Shown: piece by piece, positions 58,347 to 64,000 of the stretch | Position numbering within the stretch: position 1 is the stretch's first letter | How the letters are laid out: every line of letters starts with the position of its first letter | Source: an uncultured Spirochaetales bacterium | Lineage (GTDB): Bacteria > Spirochaetota > Spirochaetia > Sphaerochaetales > Sphaerochaetaceae | Length of the DNA stretch: 64,000 bases | NCBI GenBank assembly: GCA_949285905.1 | Contig: CASDZV010000041.1 | Span: 1 to 64,000 of the forward strand | Reading direction: 5' to 3' | The notes under the pieces: generated by a model | The model's database searches: none | Told to the model about the DNA's origin: nothing | The model's input: only the letters and a program-made list of their open reading frames with translations | Position numbers and translations under genes: made by a program

Positions 58347-59462
58347 ATGAAATTCACATGCAATTCAGGCGTGCTGCGCTCAGAAATAGAAATAGCGAAC
58401 AATTTTGCTAATTCTAAGAACTCCCTATCAATATCAAGCAATGTTCTTCTGGAAGCAAATAACGATGCACTTACAATTAAGGCAACAGACCAGAAAATGG
58501 GATTCACATCAATTATTCCAGTATCTGTGACTGTACCAGGAGTAACTACTGTATACTGTGATAAACTTTCACAGCTTCTGAAAAATATTCCAGACACAGA
58601 CATTGAAGTATCAGAAGAAGAGAACAATCTTATAATAAGACCTTCAAATGAAAGTGAGAAAGATTCTTTTCTTATCAATATAAAGACAATTGAAGCATCT
58701 AAATTCCCTGAAATGATGGAAATTGATGAATCTCTTTATTTCTCACTAACACAGCGTGATTACTTTGATATGATTGATAAAACATCATTTGCTGTAGGGG
58801 ACGAAGAGACAAGGCATTTTCTTACAGGTGTATATATGGAGAAGAAGGATGATGACCTTGTAATGGTAGCTACAGATGGAAAGAGACTTGCATATGTATG
58901 CCGCCACTTCGAACAGACACTTCCGGAATTCATGTCTGCTATTATTCCTACCAGATTTTTATCTCTTATAAAGACTATAGGAACAGGAGAAGGTCTTTTC
59001 TCTATAGGAATAAAAGAAGGATTTATATTCTCTGAGATAGGTAACAGGACTATTTATTCAAGCCTGATCCAGGGACCATATCCTTCATATGAGAAAGTCA
59101 TTCCAAAGGGACTTAATAATGTCTGCATAATAAAAAAGGAAGATGCCGAAAAAGCATTATCGCTTATATCAATACTTGTAGAAAGCAAATCAAAGCGTAT
59201 TTATATAGACTTATCAGATAATCTTATCACGTTCTCAAGTGAGAATAATGATTTCGGTGACTGTAAACAATCAATTCCTGCTTCATATTCAGGAGAGAGT
59301 GTCAGAATGTCATTCAATTCTCAGCTTATTGTCACACCAATAAAGAAGATAGACTCTGAATATATGAAAATTATGTTCAATAAGCCATCTTCAGCTATGA
59401 TATTCACATCAGAACCTGAAAAGGATTATCTCTTTGTTCTGATGCCTATGCAGATTCAATGA
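58347..59462 (+). CDS. dnaN: DNA polymerase III beta clamp
   Basis: A 371-residue sliding clamp of standard size, starting MKFTCNSGVLRSEIEIANNF and ending FVLMPMQIQ (family MP(M/V)R end). Three repeated clamp domains are evident (for example FLTGVYMEKKDDDLVMVATDGKRLAYV). AAAGGAG precedes the ATG. Its stop overlaps the recF start (ATGA). Confidence 0.96.
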   Translation: MKFTCNSGVLRSEIEIANNFANSKNSLSISSNVLLEANNDALTIKATDQKMGFTSIIPVSVTVPGVTTVYCDKLSQLLKNIPDTDIEVSEEENNLIIRPSNESEKDSFLINIKTIEASKFPEMMEIDESLYFSLTQRDYFDMIDKTSFAVGDEETRHFLTGVYMEKKDDDLVMVATDGKRLAYVCRHFEQTLPEFMSAIIPTRFLSLIKTIGTGEGLFSIGIKEGFIFSEIGNRTIYSSLIQGPYPSYEKVIPKGLNNVCIIKKEDAEKALSLISILVESKSKRIYIDLSDNLITFSSENNDFGDCKQSIPASYSGESVRMSFNSQLIVTPIKKIDSEYMKIMFNKPSSAMIFTSEPEKDYLFVLMPMQIQ

Positions 59463-60553
59463 GATTCAGATCTGTATCTATAAATAATTTCAGGAATATA
59501 TCCTCTGCAGTGATAAATACAGATGCAGAGGATATTGTTCTAACAGGTATAAATGGTCAGGGAAAGACTAACTTTCTGGAAGCTGTATACACTTTGTGTT
59601 ATGGATCATCATTCAGGACATCTCATCTGAAAGAAGCTATAAAACATGGAAATGAAAGTTTTTCTCTTTCAGCTATTACTGAAAATGATAGAGGACTTAG
59701 AGAAAATATAAAAATTATCTTCGCGGAAGGTAAACGCAGGATAATGATTGATGATAAGGAAATCAATGACAGAAGAAGTCTTATATATAATTTTCCATGT
59801 ATAGTGTTTTCACATGATGATATTCTGTTTGTGAAAGGAGAACCTGAACACCGGCGAAGATTTTTCGATCAGATGATGAGTCTTTATTCACCATTCTTTT
59901 TTGATTCTCTTCGCTCTTATAGAAGTATACTCATTCAGCGTAATGCTGCTGTAAAACAGAAAGATAAATCACTTATAGGGCTATATAACGAACGTCTAGC
60001 ATCATTTGGTCTTGAAATGATGAATGAGCGTGCTGAAGCAGTTTATGGTTTTAACAAGATATTCCCTGAACTTTTTAGGAAGATATCATCAACTGATATG
60101 AATATAAATGTGAAATATCAGCCATCATGGGGAGCGCTGGAAGATAAGAATGAGATAATCTCTTATCTTGAAGACAATGTTGAAAGAGATATTGTACTGT
60201 CAACAACAACAAGCGGGCCTCATAGGGATAGATTTACTGTTATGTGTGATGGTATGCCTTTCTCTTCCATTGGATCGACTGGGCAGGTAAGACTGGCTTC
60301 AATACTATTCCGTATTGCTGAATCAGAATACTTCTCGATGAAGACAGGAATAAGACCAATATTGCTGATTGATGATGTTCTTCTTGAACTTGACAGCGCT
60401 AAACGTGGTATTGTACTTGAATTGCTTCCTGCATATACACAGGCTTTTTATACATTTCTTCCTAATGAAAGCTATTTCTCAGCAAAGAGAGATAATGCAT
60501 TATCATATGAAGTTAAAGAAGGAGACTTCATTGATAGAAGTAAAGGAAATTAA
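59459..60553 (+). CDS. recF: DNA recombination and repair protein RecF
   Basis: A 364-residue SMC-like ATPase. Walker A is TGINGQGKTNFLEAVYTLCYGSSFR; the signature segment is SSIGSTGQVRLASILFRIAE; Walker B is PILLIDDVLLELD. It works with RecO and RecR at gaps. Start overlaps the dnaN stop by four bases. Confidence 0.95.
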   Translation: MRFRSVSINNFRNISSAVINTDAEDIVLTGINGQGKTNFLEAVYTLCYGSSFRTSHLKEAIKHGNESFSLSAITENDRGLRENIKIIFAEGKRRIMIDDKEINDRRSLIYNFPCIVFSHDDILFVKGEPEHRRRFFDQMMSLYSPFFFDSLRSYRSILIQRNAAVKQKDKSLIGLYNERLASFGLEMMNERAEAVYGFNKIFPELFRKISSTDMNINVKYQPSWGALEDKNEIISYLEDNVERDIVLSTTTSGPHRDRFTVMCDGMPFSSIGSTGQVRLASILFRIAESEYFSMKTGIRPILLIDDVLLELDSAKRGIVLELLPAYTQAFYTFLPNESYFSAKRDNALSYEVKEGDFIDRSKGN

Positions 60554-60812
60554 AGATCTGGTCAGGGAATATGTTGATAGGACAATCTCACCTGATATCA
60601 GATATCATAGGGAATGGCCTATTATAGCAGGGCCTAATCTCAGGCGTGTGACATCATTTGCAAAAATGGATGGAAGTACAATATGCATCTATGCTAAAGG
60701 TTCATCAGCAAGAAGCAGAGTGATGCTTGAAAAGAGAAGAATAATATCCGATTTCAATCATCGTTTTCCTGATGCCGCAGCAGATGATATCAGAATTCTG
60801 AGAGCAATATAG
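60531..60812 (+). CDS. DciA-like protein (DUF721)
   Basis: About 93 residues of the DUF721 family: IKDLVREYVDRTISPDIRYHREWPIIAGPNLRRVTSFAKMDGSTICIYAKGSSARSRVMLEKRRIISDFN, with the typical W...GP..........L.v...s..wa.eL pattern. DciA is the ancestral loader of the replicative helicase DnaB. The TTG at 60531 has AAGGAG six bases upstream and overlaps the recF end by 23 bp; an ATG at 60507 without a site is the alternative. The recF-DUF721 order suits a replication role. Confidence 0.8.
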   Translation: MIEVKEIKDLVREYVDRTISPDIRYHREWPIIAGPNLRRVTSFAKMDGSTICIYAKGSSARSRVMLEKRRIISDFNHRFPDAAADDIRILRAI

Positions 60813-60824
60813 GAATAATATGGG

Positions 60825-60853
60825 TTGACCTGTGATGCTGTGTTTGCTAGAAT
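60825..60853 (+). promoter_or_regulatory. Promoter of rpmH-rnpA
   Basis: -35 TTGACC (60825-60830), 17-bp spacer, extended -10 TGCTAGAAT (TAGAAT at 60848-60853). The leader is about 67 nt and contains a small CGCT/AGCG hairpin before the rpmH start. Confidence 0.75.
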
Positions 60854-60926
60854 CCAATAATTGGGCGTAAAAGCAGCCATAATTTGATATTAACCGCTTT
60901 TTAGCGATGGATTTGGAGAATATTAA

Positions 60927-61094
60927 ATGAGTAACAAAGGCAAGAGAACCTATCATCCAAGCAAGATGAAGAGAACAAGAAAGTTCGGTTTCCGTGCAAG
61001 AATGGCCACAAAGGGTGGTCGCCTCGTACTTGCTCGCCGCAGAGCTAAGGGCAGACACAGCCTTACAGCAAGCGATGAGAAGAAGCCTTACTAA
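60927..61094 (+). CDS. rpmH: Ribosomal protein L34
   Basis: 55 residues. Typical L34: [41 protein letters not shown], with a short extra tail [13 protein letters not shown] lies eight bases before the ATG. The last 20 bases overlap the rnpA start. Confidence 0.96.
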   Translation: MSNKGKRTYHPSKMKRTRKFGFRARMATKGGRLVLARRRAKGRHSLTASDEKKPY

Positions 61095-61437
61095 GACAGA
61101 GATCATCAGAAAGAAAGAAGAAATCAATCGCATTTTCAGGCAGGGTAAGTCATTTTCTTGCAGGGGAATGCGATTAATCAGTTTTAGCAACAATCTGGGT
61201 TTTGATCGTATTATCGTTATTCCTGCAAAACACTTTGGCAATGCTGTCGAAAGAAATAAAGCAAGGCGTAGAGCTAAGGAGATTTTCAGAAATTATGATA
61301 AGCGTATAAGTTCAGAAGATCCTATGGAAGATAAAGGGCATGATTATGCTCTTGTTCTGTATCCTGGTAAGGTTTCCACCTTTTCCTTGCTTGAGTCCGG
61401 TTTCTTAGAGCTTCTGGACAGGTCTGGGCGGAAATAG
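61075..61437 (+). CDS. rnpA: Ribonuclease P protein component
   Basis: 120 residues. Family start [26 protein letters not shown], and the RNR-type motif [17 protein letters not shown]. It assists the RNase P RNA in tRNA 5' processing. The ATG at 61075 lies inside the end of rpmH without its own ribosome site, so it depends on rpmH translation. The same frame is open upstream through rpmH to a GTG at 60994, which would give a 147-residue form. Confidence 0.93.
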   Translation: MRRSLTKTEIIRKKEEINRIFRQGKSFSCRGMRLISFSNNLGFDRIIVIPAKHFGNAVERNKARRRAKEIFRNYDKRISSEDPMEDKGHDYALVLYPGKVSTFSLLESGFLELLDRSGRK

Positions 61438-61515
61438 TTCCTATTCATTCTCATCAGCAGAGATTCCTATTCCAGCTTCCGGATACAATATCTTTCCATC
61501 ATTCAAGGAGAAGAG

Positions 61516-63306
61516 ATGGATAGGAATACCATCATTGCAATTGTTCTGTCAGTTATAGTCATAACAGTGGGTATGACTGTTCAGGCAGTGTTTTTTCCAC
61601 CGGAAATACCTTCTTATGCAGAAGAAAGCACAGTTGTGGAAACAATCGATGCAACGCTCCAGGCTGCATCGGGAAGTCATATAGAAGCTATCGGTGATGA
61701 ACCTGACTCAACACCATTTACGGTTACATCGGGTGCTTATACAATTACATTCGATCCTAAAGGTGCTTCTGTTTCGTCTATAAAGCTTAATGAACATCTC
61801 GATAACGGTGAACCGGTAGAGCTTATTTTCCGCGATGAGAGCGATGAAAATGCGTTCATGCTTTATGTCGGTGATAGTAAAACAGATCCGATAGATGATA
61901 TTTTCAATCATAGCGAAAGCGTTAATTCAAATGGTCTTACCATTGTTTCATTCACTCGGGATTTTATCACGGAAGATGGAGATGAATTCACAATCAACAA
62001 GCAATTTGCTATTCCTGATAACGGGGAATACATGATTCAGCTTGCTGTTGGTATAAGCACACCGGATGGATCTGCAATACCTCTTAATGTTTCCTCTGAT
62101 ATGTACACAATGTCCGTAGGACCACAGATAGGACCTTCGTTTGAATCTATCTCAAATAATTATGATTATCGCCGTGTATCCGTGCGTTATGAAGGAAAGA
62201 CCAGGAGCGAAGCAAGGTTTGACGATGGAATCTTCATTTCAGATGATGAGAAAGTTGTTGACTGGATGTCGCTTGCAGGAAAGTACTTTGCTTTCATACT
62301 TATTCCATCCGATACATCAACGATAGCCTCAGCTGAAGCAATTCAGACTTCCAGCGATACAGGAGTATCTCAGAAGGATGTCATTTACATGTCTCGCAGT
62401 GCTTCTGGAGAATCATCTGTCCGCGATATGTATTCATTCTATGCTGGTCCTAAAGTAAAGAGTAATCTTTCAATCTATGATAACGCAGATGATAATATCT
62501 TCCGCATTGAAGGGAATGAGCTGACAGAAATTATTGATGGAAGCTGGCTGAGCTGGCTGGAATCTATTCTTAACTGGATTCTTCAGCTGTTTTACAGATT
62601 CATTCCTAATTACGGTGTTGCTATTATCCTGCTTACTATTCTTATCAAGCTTCTTCTGCAGCCTATTGCAAAGAAAGGTCTTGACTCAACAGCAAAGATG
62701 AGTGCTCTTACACCGAAGATCAATGAAATCAAAGAGCGTTATCCAGATGATCCTGAGGCACAGAATGCGGCAATGGCAAAGCTCTACAAGGAAGAGAAAA
62801 TCAATCCGATGGGTTCATGTCTGCCAATGCTTATCCAGTTCCCTATCTTCATTGCTCTCTATGGACTTCTCAACACTAATTTTGATCTCAGAGGATCGAT
62901 GTTTATTCCAGGATGGATACCTGATCTTTCCATTCCTGATACTATCTTCATTCTTCCATTCTCGATTCCTCTTCTTGGTGCTCAGATTCATCTTCTGCCG
63001 ATTCTCTATACTATCTCTATGATCTTCTCAATGAAGATTACACAGATGGGATCACAGGCAGGAGCAGGTTCACAGGCTGGAATGATGAAGTTCATGACAT
63101 ATGGTATGCCTATTATCTTCTTCTTTGTCATGTATAATGCGCCTTCCGGACTTCTTCTTTACTGGTCAACGGTAAACGTTATTTCCATTGGTCAGCAGGT
63201 CTTCGTAAATAAAAAGAAAAAGGGTGTCTATGCTGAGGAAATAGCAGAGCGCGATGCTGAGAAACTTGCAAAGAAAGAAGCAAAAAGAAAGAACAGGAGA
63301 AAGTAA
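61516..63306 (+). CDS. yidC: Membrane protein insertase YidC
   Basis: A 596-residue insertase. An N-terminal membrane anchor (TIIAIVLSVIVITVGMTVQAVFF), a large periplasmic beta domain (about residues 60-340), then five membrane segments. These include NYGVAIILLTILIKLLLQPIAKKGLDSTAKM with the conserved basic region, and MGSCLPMLIQFPIFIALYGLL. The C-terminus is basic (KKEAKRKNRRK). It inserts membrane proteins with or without Sec. AAGGAG precedes the ATG. No yidD lies between rnpA and yidC. Confidence 0.96.
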   Translation: MDRNTIIAIVLSVIVITVGMTVQAVFFPPEIPSYAEESTVVETIDATLQAASGSHIEAIGDEPDSTPFTVTSGAYTITFDPKGASVSSIKLNEHLDNGEPVELIFRDESDENAFMLYVGDSKTDPIDDIFNHSESVNSNGLTIVSFTRDFITEDGDEFTINKQFAIPDNGEYMIQLAVGISTPDGSAIPLNVSSDMYTMSVGPQIGPSFESISNNYDYRRVSVRYEGKTRSEARFDDGIFISDDEKVVDWMSLAGKYFAFILIPSDTSTIASAEAIQTSSDTGVSQKDVIYMSRSASGESSVRDMYSFYAGPKVKSNLSIYDNADDNIFRIEGNELTEIIDGSWLSWLESILNWILQLFYRFIPNYGVAIILLTILIKLLLQPIAKKGLDSTAKMSALTPKINEIKERYPDDPEAQNAAMAKLYKEEKINPMGSCLPMLIQFPIFIALYGLLNTNFDLRGSMFIPGWIPDLSIPDTIFILPFSIPLLGAQIHLLPILYTISMIFSMKITQMGSQAGAGSQAGMMKFMTYGMPIIFFFVMYNAPSGLLLYWSTVNVISIGQQVFVNKKKKGVYAEEIAERDAEKLAKKEAKRKNRRK

Positions 63307-63995
63307 TGCAGAAAGAATATGAAGGCAGAACTGAACAGGAAGCGATAGACAAGGCTATAAGAGAGCTTGGACTTGATCGCGATCAGTTCGATGTTGAGGT
63401 AATTGAAAAAGAGAAGAAGGGACTTTTCAGAAAAGGAAATGTGAGAATCCGTGTGTATTATGGTGATGATTCCTCTTCTGATGAGAATGTAGAAGAGGAA
63501 GAGAGTGTAGCAGAAAACACGGAGAATAATGATCCAGAGCCTCAGAACGACAATGAGCGCAGGATTCTCGAGTTCCTGGATACTCTCATTATTAAAATGG
63601 GATACAGTGGTAAGTCTACTATCTCTTTCCGCCGGGATTCGAAGATTGGAATCAATATTGAGAGTGATGATTCTTCAATAATCATCGGGCGCAAAGGAAA
63701 GAATCTGGATGCAATCCAGCTTATTACCAATGTCTATGCTGGTAATCTTGATCCGGATATCAAAGTGGTTATTGATAGCGAGAATTATCGTATGAGACAT
63801 GAAGAGCAGATCATCAGGTCTGCTTACCGTACTGCTGCTGATGTACGTCGCACAGGACGCTCGCGTCTTCTTGATCCTATGAACCCATTCGAACGCCGTC
63901 TTGTGCATACCGCACTCAATGATTTCGATGGTGTAGAGACTAAGAGCGAAGGTGATGGACTTTATAAGCAGGTTCGTATTCTTCCTAAGAAATGA
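63306..63995 (+). CDS. jag: RNA-binding protein Jag/KhpB
   Basis: 229 residues with three parts: an N-terminal Jag domain (EYEGRTEQEAIDKAIRELGLDRDQFDVEVIEKEKKGLFRKG), an acidic linker (about residues 54-82), a KH domain (DDSSIIIGRKGKNLDAIQLITN) and a C-terminal R3H domain (MNPFERRLVHTALNDFDGVETKSEGDGLYKQVRI). It binds RNA and is usually linked to yidC. The ATG shares its A with the yidC stop. Confidence 0.95.
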   Translation: MQKEYEGRTEQEAIDKAIRELGLDRDQFDVEVIEKEKKGLFRKGNVRIRVYYGDDSSSDENVEEEESVAENTENNDPEPQNDNERRILEFLDTLIIKMGYSGKSTISFRRDSKIGINIESDDSSIIIGRKGKNLDAIQLITNVYAGNLDPDIKVVIDSENYRMRHEEQIIRSAYRTAADVRRTGRSRLLDPMNPFERRLVHTALNDFDGVETKSEGDGLYKQVRILPKK

Positions 63996-64000
63996 ACGAA

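Noticed and set aside
60369-60530. Longer start for the DUF721 gene
   Set aside because: The added part is recF in another frame and has no ribosome site; the TTG at 60531 has a proper AAGGAG.
1-64000. CRISPR arrays, insertion sequences or prophage genes
   Set aside because: I found no regularly spaced repeats, transposase, integrase or phage structural genes in the window.

Overview
The window is about 64 kb of a bacterial chromosome around the replication origin, most likely from a host-associated spirochaete of the Treponema/Sphaerochaeta kind. This placement is inference. It rests on a cyclophilin-FKBP fusion of the sort known from Treponema, GGSGE-type signal peptides on sugar-binding proteins, small lipoproteins and the gene order around dnaA. 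No 16S rRNA is present to settle it.

Layout, left to right. (1) 1-472: a broken end of a DUF4143 ATPase next to a strong inverted repeat. (2) 462-9861, minus strand: a seven-gene operon with a glycyl radical enzyme, its activase, a sugar ABC importer (binding protein and two permeases), a GH42 beta-galactosidase and a Gfo/Idh/MocA oxidoreductase, divergent from an AraC regulator. (3) 10.9-16.7 kb: LacI regulator, PanE-like reductase, cyclase-family hydrolase, hexapeptide protein, rhamnogalacturonan acetylesterase and a purine permease. (4) 16.9-24.1 kb: a pectin/uronate island (KDG kinase, KDPG aldolase, GH28 polygalacturonase, sugar isomerase). It includes two lipoprotein genes whose promoters carry poly-G tracts. 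(5) 24.2-30.8 kb: thymidine kinase, DeoC, a membrane-anchored NUDIX protein and other housekeeping genes. (6) 30.9-34.1 kb: four serine tRNAs and one arginine tRNA, SRP RNA, dnaX-ybaB-recR. (7) 34.1-41.0 kb: a second uptake/uronate island (oligopeptide-type ABC importer, GH4 with a CHEV motif, KduD, an alpha/alpha-barrel hydrolase). (8) 41.2-51.0 kb: lipid kinase, NagA, PepD, TraB, RadA, immunophilin, ParB, ParA, NifU-like protein, then two parS sites. (9) 51.9-64.0 kb: gyrA, gyrB, dnaA, oriC, dnaN, recF, dciA-like, rpmH, rnpA, yidC, jag.

Taken together, the metabolic genes describe pectin and galacturonide use. Oligogalacturonides would be imported and cut inside the cell by GH28 and GH4 enzymes, de-acetylated by the esterase, and passed through KduD, KdgK and Eda to pyruvate and triose phosphate. 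A 19-bp palindrome very close to the enterobacterial KdgR box sits at both the kdgK/eda and the kduD promoters, which suggests one regulator for both islands.

The most unusual signals are these. Two lipoprotein promoters have a poly-G tract directly against the -10 box inside the -35/-10 spacer (15 bp and 18 bp spacers in this sequence), which points to phase-variable surface proteins. At least seven genes show a TAnnnT hexamer exactly 6 nt before ATG and no ribosome binding site, which predicts leaderless mRNAs. The origin has nine DnaA-box-like 9-mers followed by a five-unit DnaA-trio. The glycyl radical enzyme has a C-G-E active-site motif and no assigned substrate.
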